Assembly (NCBI GenBank): GCA_035610835.1
Contig: CM069449.1
Span: forward strand, 36,277,887 to 36,341,886
Origin: Ophiura sarsii
Taxonomy: Eukaryota; Echinodermata; Ophiuroidea; Amphilepidida; Ophiuridae
DNA: 64,000 bases
Direction of reading: 5' to 3'
Shown: positions 10,661 to 21,763 of the stretch, piece after piece
Layout of the letters: each line of letters opens with the position of its first letter
How positions within the stretch are numbered: the stretch's first letter is position 1
Program-made: the position numbers and the translations under genes
The notes under the pieces: model-generated
Seen by the model: only the letters and a program-made list of their open reading frames with translations
Told to the model about the DNA's origin: nothing
Databases searched by the model: none

Positions 10661-11137
10661 GTATGCTGGTTCCCTGCACCCTGGATCCCCAGCCCAACTT
10701 ATCCATAGGTGCAGGTACAGGCAAATCCATTGCCGTCCGTAACCGTAAGCTCAACACATTGCATTGTCGATCTGTTATGGCATAAGGTAAATAACAACCA
10801 ATACACTGTAGCTGAGATACCGCATCGAACGCTGAATGCATTGTCGCACTGCCATAGCTACGGCGCGTTGGGGAGCGCGATATGACATGTGTGCATGCGC
10901 GTGTGGTCCGGCGCTGTGGTTAGCGCAGATACACGTGTAGTTTGTGTCAATCAGCAAATTTGTTATCATTCTAAGTGTGATGCTGGCTTGATCATATTTA
11001 GTTTGTGGATCTATTTTGTGTCAATCATGAATATGCATGACTTTTATGCCAGCAAATCAGATTTGAGTGGAAATCGGCACGTACCTGCATCTATGGATAA
11101 TTTGTGTGGAGCCCATTGATGCAGGGAACCAGCATAC
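10661..11137. mobile_element. 477-bp inverted-repeat element, GTATGCTGGTTCCCTGCA ends
   Basis: A perfect 18-bp terminal repeat (GTATGCTGGTTCCCTGCA at 10661, complement ending at 11137) is bounded by TCTAATT on both sides (10654-10660, 11138-11144). A 7-8-bp duplication suggests a hAT-like non-autonomous element. A partial second copy lies at 53519-53780. Confidence 0.85.
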
Positions 11138-11700
11138 TCTAATTATTGTTTGACATGTTCCCCCGGTGTTCATTGCACGATTTAACCCCTTGTTGACCTT
11201 TGATGACCTCAGATGACCTCTTAATTTATTTTAGACATGTTCACCCGGTGTTCATTCTTTTCACTTTTCTCCAAGTTCGAAGTCAATCGGGCAACCTTTA
11301 AAATTTGACCCCTGGATGACCTTTGACCTCAGATATCCTATGCAAATTAGACCCCAAAAAAATGTTCACTCGGTGTTCATGTTTCTCTTCTCCAAGTTTG
11401 ACTTCAATCATGCAACTTTTACGATTTGACCTCTGGATGACCTTTGACCTCAAGATGACCTAGGCAAATTAGACCCTTAAATAAGCAGCCCCGTGTTTTT
11501 TACCACCCGGCGTTCATGTTTCTTTTCTCCAAGTTTGACGTCAATCAGGCAACTTTTACAATTTCACCTCTGGATGACCTCTGACCACAGATGACCTATG
11601 GAAATTAGACCCAAAAAAAGCAGCCACATGTTTTTGAGTCGATCATGGCCTACCTAGGGTTTGAAGTCAATCCGTTCAAAAGATACAGTATTCGGGGAAA
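11138..11700. repeat. TGACCT-rich dispersed repeat
   Basis: About four degenerate units each carry CTCCAAGTTTGACGTCAATC, CGATTTGACCTCTGGATGAC and CTTTGACCTCAGATGACC. No gene. Confidence 0.75.
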
Positions 11701-12140
11701 AGGCTAACCAAAAAGCACACACACACACCCCCACCCACTTGTAAATACCTCTGAACAAGGACCAAAAGTGGTACTATCCAAATGAGGACCCACCAACCTG
11801 GACACACACAGACACACAGAGGACCAAAATGGCGGTTGAAAAAAAAAATTAGGTGTCAAACCGCCAACTAGACTGTGTGCTATCCAACAGGCCTAAAGGG
11901 TGTATGGGGGAGAGCATCACCAAAGAGGACCTTGTTCAGATAGCGTTTCTTATGTGTTGTTTGCAATACTTTGCATGATCAAGAAACCGAGGACGTCCTC
12001 GTTTGCAGGCGAGTCCGCAGTTGGAATGTGAAAAATAGGGACAGCGGTCCCAAATAGGTCGTCCATTTATATGGGTAGTTAGGTTGCAATTGTACTTCAT
12101 CTGTTTAAATGTAATCAATTTTACATATGCAGCCAATTTT
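11701..12140. other. Microsatellite-like and unassigned sequence
   Basis: Starts with a short CA-rich tract and two GACACACA stretches, then unassigned DNA. I see no gene. Confidence 0.4.
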
Positions 12141-12765
12141 ACATCTTGACCTCAGATGACCTTTGACCTTGGTGTGTGACCTTTGATCTCATTAACATAT
12201 GAAGGTTTCCATGTTGCATCTATGACTGAAGTTTGGTTGCAATTGGTCATTGTATGGAAAAGAAATGGACAAGACAAAAAAGAGTGTACTAAATTTTACC
12301 TCTTGACCTCAGATGACCTTTGACCTTGGTATGTGACCTTTGACCTCATTAACATATGAAGGTTCCATGTTGCATCTATGACCGAAGTTTGATTGCAATT
12401 GGTCATTGTATGGAAAAGAAATGGACAATACAAAAAGTGTGTACTAAATTTTACATCTTGACCTCAGATGACCTTTGAATGTGACCTTTGACCTCATTAT
12501 CATATGAAGGTTTCCATGTTGCATCTATGACCGAAGTTTGATTGCAATTGGTCATTGTATGGAAAAGAAATGGACAATACAAAAAGTGTGTACTAAATTT
12601 TACATCTCGACCTCAGATAACCTTTGACCTTGGTATGTGACCTTTGACCTCATTAACATATGAAGGTTTCCATGTTGCATCTATGATTGAAGTTTGGTTG
12701 CAATTGGTTATTGTATGGAAAAGAAATGGACAAAACAAAAAGTGTATACCAAATTGTTGACAGAC
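12141..12765. repeat. Four ~155-bp tandem repeats rich in TGACCT direct repeats
   Basis: Units start near 12143, 12301, 12456 and 12605 with CTTGACCTCAGATGACCTT, and each ends with GGAAAAGAAATGGACAA. They contain TGACCTTTGACC, two TGACC(T) half-sites one base apart. That is the DR1 arrangement bound by some nuclear receptors; binding here is untested. Confidence 0.8.
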
Positions 12766-12799
12766 AGACAACACACCCCACACGAAGGATGCTGCCATA

Positions 12800-13213
12800 A
12801 GGTCTCTTCCTACGGACGACCTAAAAATGGGTGTTGTGACGGCCTCTTAATTATATTTATAATTTACATTTAATTTAGTTTTGTTTATCCATCATAAATT
12901 ACCTTTGACCTCGTGGTGACCTGGTGTGTTTAGAAAGTCAGAAAAGTGAGGAATAATTAATGAGATGGGATTTGGCAAGCAGCCAAGGATATTGCAAATT
13001 GACCAGTGTGCTATAAATAGCCCAGTTTCTCAGAACTGAGATTGATCTAGAACAAAGGGGACAGCTTAGAAGCAAGCAGAATGAAACTAGTAGTGGATGA
13101 GAGAAGTAAGGAGTTTTGAAACTCTCTGAGAAGAACGCTGATTTGCCAGCTATTGTGAAGTAATGAAGAAGAGTGAGTTTCACACTCTCTGAGAAGAACC
13201 AGCTATTGTGGAA
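12800..13213. other. No gene seen
   Basis: Unassigned sequence up to the DIRS element. It contains a short direct repeat around CTCTCTGAGAAGAAC (13117-13200). Confidence 0.4.
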
Positions 13214-13263
13214 GTAATCCCCCCTCCCAAAGGCTGTGAGGGGGTTATCTATTAACAATACTC

Positions 13264-13439
13264 ACCGACCGCTACATTCTAACTAATGCCATATAACTGC
13301 TACGATCACGGGAATCAGAAACCACTACTATCCACATACCAAGTTTTTAGTCATGGCCCAGACCCTCTGGCCTCCAGCCATACTGAGCCTACATGCCAGA
13401 TCGTAAGGTCGGAGCGCGCCCTCCCGCGATCGGTGACAC
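13264..13439. repeat. DIRS 3' inverted terminal repeat
   Basis: Matches the complement of 21764-21938 over about 175 bp with only a few differences, starting ACCGACCGCTACATTC. The element's 3' side extends further, to about 13214, as shown by the complementary copy at 13552-13608. Confidence 0.9.
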
Positions 13440-13551
13440 GTTCAAACAATTTTCTGCCCCCTAGCATGTCTCATTTTACGGGGGTGGACACCAGAAATTG
13501 CTAAGGCCCTCCAAACCGTCCCTACCCTCGCCATTTCTTGAGGGCGGGAAT

Positions 13552-13660
13552 GTAGCGGTCGGTGAGTATTGTTAATAGATAACCCCCTCACAGCCTTTGG
13601 GAGGGGGGAATCTATGACACAATACTCACCGACCGCTACATTCTAACTAATGCCATACAG
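13552..13660. repeat. DIRS internal complementary region
   Basis: Positions 13552-13608 are the reverse complement of 13214-13272, the 3' extremity. Positions 13620-13660 match the complement of the 5' extremity. In DIRS elements this region templates closure of the circular intermediate. The second half predicts GAGTATTG beyond the 5' GGT at 21938. The window instead shows other DNA there, so the 5' end has lost its tip. Confidence 0.85.
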
Positions 13661-13949
13661 ACTACCACTGGATCAATGGAGGAGGAAAAGGAGACATGCC
13701 AAATCTAAAAACATGAACTCTCAAAGCGCCCCAGTCAAAGCCAAGATAACAAACCAAGACTAACCCACCCTCAGGGCTGACGCAATATTCCTAGGCAAGG
13801 AGACTATACACAACAATCATCACTTACCCCTCCATCTGCATGAGCTGGCTACCTAGGCAGGATCCTTATCTACGCCTGCCCACTGTAAGAGCGGCCGACC
13901 CTGCACGTACTTGCTCACCGTAGCCGGCTAGTACGTCTCGCACATATAT
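13661..13949. other. DIRS 3' untranslated sequence
   Basis: No open frame of note. At about 13920-13949 the minus strand continues the recombinase after an in-frame TAG with an IYVRDVL-like stretch that should contain the catalytic tyrosine. Confidence 0.5.
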
Positions 13950-14239
13950 CTACTGAAAAGTGGTGTCACCACGCCATCCCGCGCTAGCAATTATGTCTGC
14001 CAGTGAGACACCTCCGTAAAGGGCCCAAGAGCGCCCGATGGCACGCGTGGAGTGTGCGGAAAAGGTAGGCGTTGCGCGGCCGTTTATGTTATAGGCGCTC
14101 TGCACAACACTCCCGACCCATCTAGCAATCGAGGCACGCGAGGCCGGGGCATGAGGTGGACGCGAACTCAAGAAGAGATGATCCTGACCCCCCCCCCCCT
14201 TATAGCCTTCGTGCGGCTTAGATAGAATTTCAAAGAACG
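13950..14239 (-). pseudogene. DIRS tyrosine recombinase, C-terminal catalytic part
   Basis: The minus frame encodes an HSTR box (the HxxR motif) followed by SWALYGGVSLADIIASAGW, typical of DIRS recombinases. A TAG at 13950-13952 stops it just before the tyrosine segment IYVRDVL. The start of the domain lies beyond the 839-bp insertion at 14242-15080 and in a different frame, so the enzyme is broken at least three ways. A run of Gly codons reflects a C/G homopolymer near 14190. Confidence 0.85.
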
Positions 14240-14241
14240 TA

Positions 14242-15080
14242 GGGGAGATGCGGGAGAGTTGAGCCACCGGGAGAGTTGAACCATCCCCTATAACTCGAAA
14301 AGTAGTAACTTACTAAAGTTTATATTGGCATATATTGTTATATAGCATCAATACGACATTCTTAGTGTTAAAATCTACTGTCATGTGTGCTCAGTATCAA
14401 AGATACCTGAACAAAATCATTTTTTTCACTTTTGAGTGAAAAATAGAAAAATAAATGTTTTGTCTTTTTCCCCATAGCAAGACTTTAGAATATAATAGCG
14501 GTAATTTGTTTATTGAAGGAGGTATATATGACCATTTTTTTAGAAAACTATTGTAAACTACCAAAAGTTCTACACCAGACAGGATTGGGTTATTTACAAA
14601 ATGGTCACCATGAGGAGAGTTGAGCCATTGGTCATGGGGAGAGTTGACCATAGGGAAAACATGTAGTAACATTTTGATTTTTGGACTAAAGGTGAAAAAT
14701 GTATAATAAATGAGAGAAAATGTTATTTTGTGCCATGTTAATAACAATTGAGCAGCATATTTACTTTAAGGATTAATAAATCAAAAGTTGAAAAAATATG
14801 ATTTTGTTTTTTCACCAGCCATTGACTTATCATGCTGGCTCAACTCTCCTGTAATGGTGGCTCAACTCTCCCATACTGTAGGGAGAGTTGAGCCACTTTA
14901 CCAATTATTTTCAAACCTTTTGTATAAATAAGCCTTAACTTCTATCCCAACTGTTATTGTTTCACAACGAAAACAACACTCTAAAGTTTATCTTACACTA
15001 ATTTTTTACAGGTTTGTACTTTTCTTCCGCATATGATGACACAAAATATAAAAAATGGCTCAACTCTCCCGCATCTACCC
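14242..15080. mobile_element. 839-bp TA-flanked element with GAGAGTTGAGCCA ends
   Basis: GGGGAGATGCGGGAGAGTTG at 14242 and CTCTCCCGCATCTACCC ending at 15080 form the inverted ends, with TA on both sides (14240-14241, 15081-15082). Copies of GGGAGAGTTGAGCCA recur inside (14610-14650, 14840-14895). The TA duplication suggests a mariner-like origin. It is non-coding and splits the DIRS recombinase. Confidence 0.85.
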
Positions 15081-15082
15081 TA

Positions 15083-15560
15083 CTGGGCACCATGGTGCAT
15101 CATCCAACGAACCTGTCGCCTTCCTAAGGTCCGGTAGGAATATGGAGGCTGGAGAAAAATCCAATGACTAGTTCTTAGCCAAAAACCCAACCCTAGGGAG
15201 CATTGAAACTCCGGAAGTAGAGTCTTGGCCGGTGGACGTTCATTGAACATACCCTTAATGAGGCTCGATAAGGCCGAATTATTAGACACTGAAGACCGGT
15301 CAACGAACCCATGATGCACTGCACCAATGGCGGACCTGTACCCCTGGACCGTACGCGCTTGAGCGCCGGACTGGAATACGTGGACCAGGAAATCGGCCAC
15401 TCGACCTACAGAGGCAGTGAACATATCAACCTCATGCTGTCGACACCATCGCTGGTATCTAGACAGTCTCGAATTATAAGAGTATCGGGTTGAAGGTCTC
15501 CTTGCCTTTCCCGCGAGAAGGGAAGCCTCCTCAGAAAATCCCGCCGCTTGGAACGACTGT
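15083..15560 (-). pseudogene. DIRS tyrosine recombinase, N-terminal part
   Basis: The minus frame contains RRPSTRYSYNSRLSRYQRWC and SGAQARTVQGYRSAIGAVHH, the SAM-like core-binding domain of DIRS recombinases, then KTLLPEF. The frame differs from that of RT/RNase H and from the C-terminal recombinase fragment. It is cut at 15081 by the TA element. Confidence 0.8.
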
Positions 15561-16242
15561 TTGAAATGGTCCAAACAGTCAGGCGGAGGGCCTGTATTGT
15601 GCGCAGCGGGACTATTCCCCGAAGAGCGGGAACAGACAAGAGACCTGACCGTACCGGTAGAGAAACGGGCTCTGCTACTAGCAGGTCCGTCAGAAGCACG
15701 AACCACGGTTGCCGGGGCCACCAAGGGGCTATCAGAAGAACCAAACAACTGTCGGTCTGCGCCACCTTGTTGAGGACCCGCGGTATCAACGCTATCGGAG
15801 GGAAGGCGTAGCCGATCACACCTGCCCAACTCTGGGACAGCGCGTCGACGCCTACCGCTCCCTGATCCGCGCCTCTTGCAAAGTAAACCGGCAACTGAAA
15901 GTTGTCGTGTGCGGCAAATAGATCCACGTGCGGCCAGTCCAGCCGGGCAAAGATCTGATTGCACACCCTTGGATCCAGTCTCCACTCCACCGATGAACCC
16001 CTCGCTGGGCGGTCCGTGGTGGGGGGACAAAGCCGGCGAGACAATGCGTCCGCCAGGGTGTTGTCCTGACCCGGGAGATGAGAGGCAACTAGGGATATCC
16101 CCCGCTGTCTGCACCACCTGAGGAGCCTGCTCACCTCCATGCAGAGGGAGGCACTCCTGGTGCCCCCTTGCTTGTCTATGTACACCACCACTGTCATGTT
16201 GTCGGACCAGACCGCAACCCTCTTTCCCTCGACTAGCGGTTA
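15561..16242 (-). pseudogene. DIRS RNase H C-terminal part and connector
   Basis: In frame with RT but after a TAA at 16240-16242. It contains the DNMTVVVYIDKQGG motif and SHLPGQDNTLADALSR, both typical of the RNase H of DIRS elements, then a conserved connector including DLFAAHDNFQLPVYF. The single stop separates it from the first half of RNase H. Confidence 0.85.
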
Positions 16243-17145
16243 AAGCTGTCTGAGGGAGAGGTGCACCGCCCAAAGCTCCAGAATGTTGCTGTGAAAACGA
16301 GCTTGGGACCGGGTCCAGACACCTGACCGGTGGTGGTGGAGGTGAGCCCCCCCCCCCCCTCCCCAGCCCTGCTTCGACACGACCGTCGTCAGGGTCACGG
16401 AGGCTAGAGACTGCGGAAAGGGTACTCCTTGTCGCAAGTTCACCGGGTTGGACCACCACCTCAGGGAGGCATGAAGGTACGCTGGGATCGTAATCCTGTG
16501 CCCGAGCGGGTGGAACCACGCTCTGTACTGCTGTAGGAGGTGCCGCTGCAGCGGGCGCATCCATAACCTGCAGTAAGGCAGGACATCGACCATGCTGGCC
16601 ATGAGCCCAAGCATTCTGAGAACCAGACGGGCCTCTGCCCATGAAATCCTGAGGAGTGACTTCGCACACTTCACTACTGAAGCAATCCTGTCCTCTAAGG
16701 GAGAGACTAGCCCTTTGGTAAAGTCGATCTCGGCCCCAAGGAACTGAATGCACTGTGACAGTATCAGGCTGGAATTTTCGTGGTTCACTATAAACCCCAG
16801 CCGCGAGACCAGCTCGCATACCACTCGAACATCCTCCTGAAGACGGAGGCGAGACGGAGCTACTACTAGCCAATCGTCCAGGTAAACAAAAATCTTGATC
16901 CCCTGACATCTCAGAAACTCGGCCACAGACTTTACTACCCGAGTAAACGTCCTGGGCACCGCTGAGAGACCGAGGGGCAAGACCCTGAACTCGTACACTG
17001 CTCCGTTCAAATGGAACCGGAGCCAGCGTCTGGCCGACTCGTGCGTTGGAATATGAAGATATGCATCCTTTAGGTCTAAAGACGCTCCCCCAAAACCCGG
17101 GCGGAGCACCGGCAGAATAGCTGCCAGCGTCTCCATCCGGAATGG
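16243..17145 (-). pseudogene. DIRS reverse transcriptase and RNase H start
   Basis: An intact stretch of about 298 codons carries the RT catalytic motifs SLDLKDAYLHIP and FVYLDDWLVV, with LPLGLSAVPRTFT between them. The RNase H follows, with NILELWAVHLSL. Where an aspartate is expected before SKQGWG the sequence reads TTVVSKQGWG, so a first catalytic residue seems lost. A C-run at about 16349-16363 adds extra glycines. The fingers part of RT lies upstream in another frame. Confidence 0.9.
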
Positions 17146-17520
17146 GGCCGGCGCATATACACATTAAGCGGCTTGAGGTTCAGAATGGGTCTCCACTGTC
17201 CCGACTTCTTCGGAGTCAAAAAGAACGTGGAGTAAAACCCTGGCTGGGTGCCTCCACCCTGAACCCTCACTACAGCCTTCTTCGATAGAAGCTCCCTCAC
17301 CTCTATCAGGAGGGCGTCCCTCCTGTCCATCTCCTGGGGGATCGGAGTCCTGCGGACCCGACCCGTGCCCGGAGGAGGGGCAGTGAATTCCAGGCGGTAG
17401 CCGTAACGTACCACCGACAGGACCCCTTGGTCCGAAGTCACTGCCTCCCACTCCGCGGCGAACTCCCGGAGACGGCCACCCACTTGGGGGGGGGGGGGGG
17501 TGGGGGTGGCTCCCCGTAAC
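17146..17520 (-). pseudogene. DIRS reverse transcriptase, fingers region
   Basis: The minus frame reads through RRDALLIEVRELLSKKAV, then FYSTFFLTPKKSGQWRPILN, the standard start of the DIRS RT domain. It runs out of frame near 17145, where loss of one base would explain the shift into the main RT frame. A G homopolymer at about 17488-17500 marks the upstream side. Confidence 0.85.
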
Positions 17521-17523
17521 AGG

Positions 17524-18096
17524 TCAGGCTGAGGCCTGGGGACCCCCTCTTGGGGCGCCCCTACCTCGGCTACCTCTCCCCCGCCCCCGGGCTTGAGGGA
17601 GGACCCGCCGGTTGGTAAACGGATAAACGATAAACGGACCCGTAATGGAAGGATCGAGGTAATCTCGTTCAAGACGAGCTACCCCTTCCCACTCCACCCA
17701 TGAACCTGACATGGAGCTAGCTGCCACCGAAGCATCTGCTACCGACCTCGCCCGGCTAGACTGCCGGGGGTCAAATGCAGCTGATGCGACGCTACCCAAG
17801 GCAGCTACGAAGGAAGGAGTCTCCTCCTCATCATCATACTCGCCCAGAGGATCATACTCATCCCCCTCACCCTCGCCAACCTCTCCTTCGTACTCCTCCT
17901 CCGGATACGGTTCATACTCAAAATCCTCCGTTCCCGTCCCTGACCCCGCCTCCGACTCCCCGGAAAACCGAGGATCGGGTAGCGGCGCCGCCTGGCCAAC
18001 CCAGCCATCGGCAGGCGCCGCGTCAGCCCACGTGCGCTTCACGCCCCGCATCTGCTGACCTAGCGGTGGGATAGGAGCGGCTGCGGCCTGAACCAA
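17524..18096 (-). pseudogene. DIRS gag-like protein, C-terminal portion
   Basis: 190 codons: a strongly acidic Glu/Tyr/Gly block (about residues 55-95), then an SYVEWEGVARL-like stretch (SWVEWEGVARLERDYLDPSI) and an Arg/Gly tail (RGRGRGSRGRGAPRGG). Acidic block plus RGG-like tail before RT is common in DIRS and Ngaro first ORFs. It is in the same frame class as RT. Another minus frame (18060-18362) continues upstream and has been expanded by the tandem repeats. Confidence 0.65.
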
Positions 18097-18323
18097 AGCC
18101 GCCTTAACACCTGAAGAGACGCCAAAACTGCGTCCCGAACCATCATAGACAACGACATAACCTGACCCTGACTAGGAGCAACCAAAAGGTCGCCTTGCAA
18201 CGGGACCTGGGCGAGACCCTCCCCCGTCTGGTTTCTAACCACGGGAGGTCTCTCACCACTCACTGGTGACAGGTATGGATCCTGAACCTGAGGTCTACCG
18301 CTCACCGGAGGCGGGAGCCTACT

Positions 18324-19136
18324 ATGGCTCTCCACCGCTCTCCTGGTAAGGCCTCTAGCCAATACACCTTGCCGCCCGCGCCTCTGCGCTTGGGCCAGCG
18401 GAGGAGGACCGGGATATCTCCCCCGCGTCCCTCACTCCGCGAGGCGGACCGGATAGACCTACGCTACCTGCCAGTCCCGAGGGGAGGACAACCCCTGGCT
18501 GACCCTCAACCCTCCCGCCTCACGAGAAGCCGTGTGCGGTACTGGTACCTTACGCCTTATCTCCGGGGGCTCCTCAGCCGCCCAACCAGATACCGTGGAT
18601 GGCTCTCCACCGCTCTCCTGGTAAGGCCTCTAGCCAATACACCTTGCCCCTCTCCTGCCCGCGCCTCTGCACTTGGGCCAGCGGAGGAGGACCGGGATAT
18701 CTCCCCCGCGTCCCTCACTCCGCTACCTGCCAGTCCCGAGGGGAGGACAACCCCTGGCTGACCCTCAACCCTCCCGCCTCACGAGAAGCCGTGTGCGGTA
18801 CTGGTACCTTACGCCTTATCTCCGGGGGCTCCTCAGCCGCCCAACCAGATACCGTGGATGGCTCTCCACCGCTCTCCTGGTAAGGCCTCTAGCCAATACA
18901 CCTTGCCCCTCTCCTGCCCGCGCCTCTGCGCTTGGGCCAGCGGAGGAGGACCGGGATATCTCCCCCGCGTCCCTCACTCCGCGAGGCGGACCGGATAGAC
19001 CTACGCTACCTGCCAGTCCCGAGGGGAGGACAACCCCTGGCTGACCCTCAACCCTCCCGCCTCACGAGAAGCCGTGTGCGGTACCTTACGCCTTATCTCC
19101 GGGGGCTCCTCAGCCGCCCAACCAGATACCGTGGAC
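18324..19136. repeat. Three ~260-275-bp tandem repeats in the DIRS gag region
   Basis: Units start ATGGCTCTCCACCGCTCTCC at 18324, 18599 and 18858. They are almost identical apart from small indels, such as a 24-bp block containing GAGGCGGACCGGATAG that is absent from unit 2. GC content is high, matching the surrounding DIRS coding DNA. Long plus-strand frames here are by-products of composition. Confidence 0.9.
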
Positions 19137-19154
19137 CGAGACTGACTCTCTCTA

Positions 19155-20019
19155 CACAACCCTTAGAAACCGGCACTATGGGGACATTATTCACAACAAA
19201 AGACCTGGGGAATCATCAATAAATGGGCGGGACTTAGTAATAGCCTGCTCATTTTGATGGCCAAAACAGGTTACAATACAGTTGCAAGAATGATAATATT
19301 AGAAAATTGACAAATGTTTAGGGATATTTCAAGGGGGTAGGGCTTCCTAAGATGTTGATCTTACTCGGTATGGGCTTTAAAAATATTAGTATTATTTTGT
19401 TGTATTAAAACACGACTTTCAACCTTTTAAACAATTTTTACCCTTGAAATAAAAGTCATGACCTATTTCTTGTACCGATACCGAGTTGCTCCATATTCAT
19501 ATGTTCATGATGGCATGACTATTTTATTGATTTTCATCATACTTTTTCTAATATTTAAATTCTAGAAAACCAAAACATTGATGCTGTTAATGTATCACTG
19601 AGTGAGGAAATGGGTATTTAATTATGCACCTAATCTACCTCAACAAAAAACGGTGTATAAATGTGTTATAATTATTAAAATATAATATCAGCTTCAGTGT
19701 AAAATATAAATTGAAAGATAAATGCTTGTTTTAGTAATATTTCATCCAGTTATTTCTAAATATTCCTAATGAAAATGTGAGCGTCAATTCCCAGCAAGGA
19801 CATGAGTTGAAATATTAAACCTAGCCTTTTGTACCGTGTTACTACTCAAGTGCTAGCTTGATTGATTATTGGATTTTATGAATAGAACCATCAAGATTAA
19901 CACTTATCCAGACCATTCATAGATTCTATTCATTATTTTCTAGATTCAAGTGTTTCTTTATCTTGGCATGTCAATCAGATCGATTGGTTTTCGAATAATG
20001 TCTCTCTCTAAGGGTTGTG
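19155..20019. mobile_element. 865-bp AT-rich element with CACAACCCTTAG ends and TCTA duplication
   Basis: CACAACCCTTAGA at 19155 and its complement ending at 20019 form short inverted ends. TCTA stands on both sides (19151-19154, 20020-20023). The interior is very AT-rich, in sharp contrast to the GC-rich DIRS DNA around it, and codes for nothing. The superfamily is not clear from a 4-bp target and 13-bp ends. Confidence 0.75.
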
Positions 20020-20123
20020 TCTAGACGCGGGATAGCCTCGAGGACTATCCGCGGAGACCAGTACTCCAGGCCCTGATACCTCTTCAGTCAACTACCGGTT
20101 CCGTTCTACCGAAGACAAGTCTA

Positions 20124-20663
20124 CTAAAAGACCTCAACGGGAACAGGCTCTACGGTCTTAGAGGACTGATCTTTCTTACTGCTGGCCTTATAGCCTGCGG
20201 TAGACACCCCTTTAGGGGCACTCCCCGCGGCAGCCGGCTTACCTGCCTTCCTAGCTAGCTGGCCTGAGGGAAGGCCTTCTGCCTTACCACCCTCTACCCC
20301 CGCTAGCAGGCTAGGAATTATCTCTTTCTTACCTACCGACCTACCGCCCTCAATAATCACCTTACCACCGTTACCCCCACTAGTTGCAGCGGCTTTCTTA
20401 ATTGCCTTTTTATTTGCCTTAGCCTCGAGTCTTTTCGCTCGCACCGTCGCACACGCTTTAAGGCGCTGGGCTAACTTAACGCGGAACTCATCCCAGCGTG
20501 ACGGCGACCAATGGGCATCAAAAATACAACCCCGTTCCGGAGTACACTCACGACAGATAATACATAGGTCGTGTTGGTCTATCTCAATAGACTCAAGAAA
20601 AGCCGCGCAAACGGCGCGACGCAGGAGAACATGGTACGGCAGGGCCGGTCGGAGGTGGCTCAA
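20124..20663 (-). pseudogene. DIRS gag-like protein, N-terminal portion
   Basis: 179 codons starting MSHLRPALPYHVLLRRAVC. A cysteine cluster C34, C37, C40, C46 with H51 could bind zinc. It is followed by a Lys/Ala-rich basic segment (70-100) and a Lys/Gly/Pro-rich tail. This resembles first ORFs of DIRS elements. The stop at 20124, the 865-bp insertion and the tandem repeats separate it from its C-terminal half. Confidence 0.7.
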
Positions 20664-21763
20664 CAGCTTTATCCATCTTTACACTCACTCACTGAAACAG
20701 CAATAAAGAAAAACATTGTTAACATGAGAAAAGTGCAAATTTTCAGGTAAAACTGAAAAAATAAAGACACTGGGAACCATACACGGAGGGCGGGGGTAGG
20801 TGGAAGGGATAGCCTGAACACCCCCCCCCCCCCCCCCCCAAACAGTCCCACCAAAAAATCCCCGAAAAAGACTCAGGAAAGAGGACAAACAGCCTCACTT
20901 CCGGTCAAATAATACTACTTCCGGTTTGGAAAAAACGGCGTGGGCTTCGCCACTGTCTGGGCCTGCGCAAACACGAGGGAACACCCCCACCCACCTGAGA
21001 GACCCCTACCCCCCCCCCACACAATCCCTCCGTGACTCGAAACCAGGTCTTAAGGATAAAATAAGACAGAACATCGTAAACCTGTCTAGGAGCCTTAACC
21101 TAACAAAGTAGGAACAAGAGATAAATGGGAACCTATCTAGACGCCTTAATATTGAAAAACATCTAAACATTTCTATAGAATTCATGAATAAGGAACAGTC
21201 TCTAGATACCCAAAGCCGGACGATCGACTTTTGTCAAGCCAACAGATACTAGTGCAAGGGTGAGATAGCACAATCGAGAACATTCCATACAATAGTTTCT
21301 AGACACCCCAAAATGACCTTCTCTTGAAAATCAAAATGAGATGAAAGAAACCCTATTTACCATTCTACAGCCTGACAAATACCACCATAATGAATGAGAC
21401 TAAAAGGTGGAATTATGGTATATATAAGTAACTTACTTGGAGGCTAATTCAAGAAAGAAACTGGGGAATTAAATAGTGGGGACCTGAATGGTAACTGGAA
21501 ATACAGAACAATGGATCCGAATTCAACAGGAAGGTACATACACATTCACGCCACAATATATCGAGTAAACAAGGCGTAAACACGGCTAAAATACGACCTA
21601 ACAGTAACAAGAGAATAACATCCTCCTAGCATTTTGATACTGGTTTACTCACGACTATCCTCAGACAGTTCAGAACTTCACAAATCCGTTCTTTATTCCT
21701 CAAAATCCCGTAATTCGGTGGAGCTTTCTCAGAAGCGATCCATCAAAAAAGCAGAAAATTTTT
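20664..21763. other. DIRS 5' untranslated region
   Basis: Non-coding sequence with C homopolymers at about 20820-20839 and 21010-21020 and no supportable gene. It lies between the gag-like start and the 5' inverted repeat. Confidence 0.55.

Noticed and set aside
18324..19222. Several plus-strand open frames of about 94-145 codons
   Set aside because: They lie antisense in the GC-rich DIRS gag tandem repeats. Repeat units of similar length keep frames open and no domain is seen.
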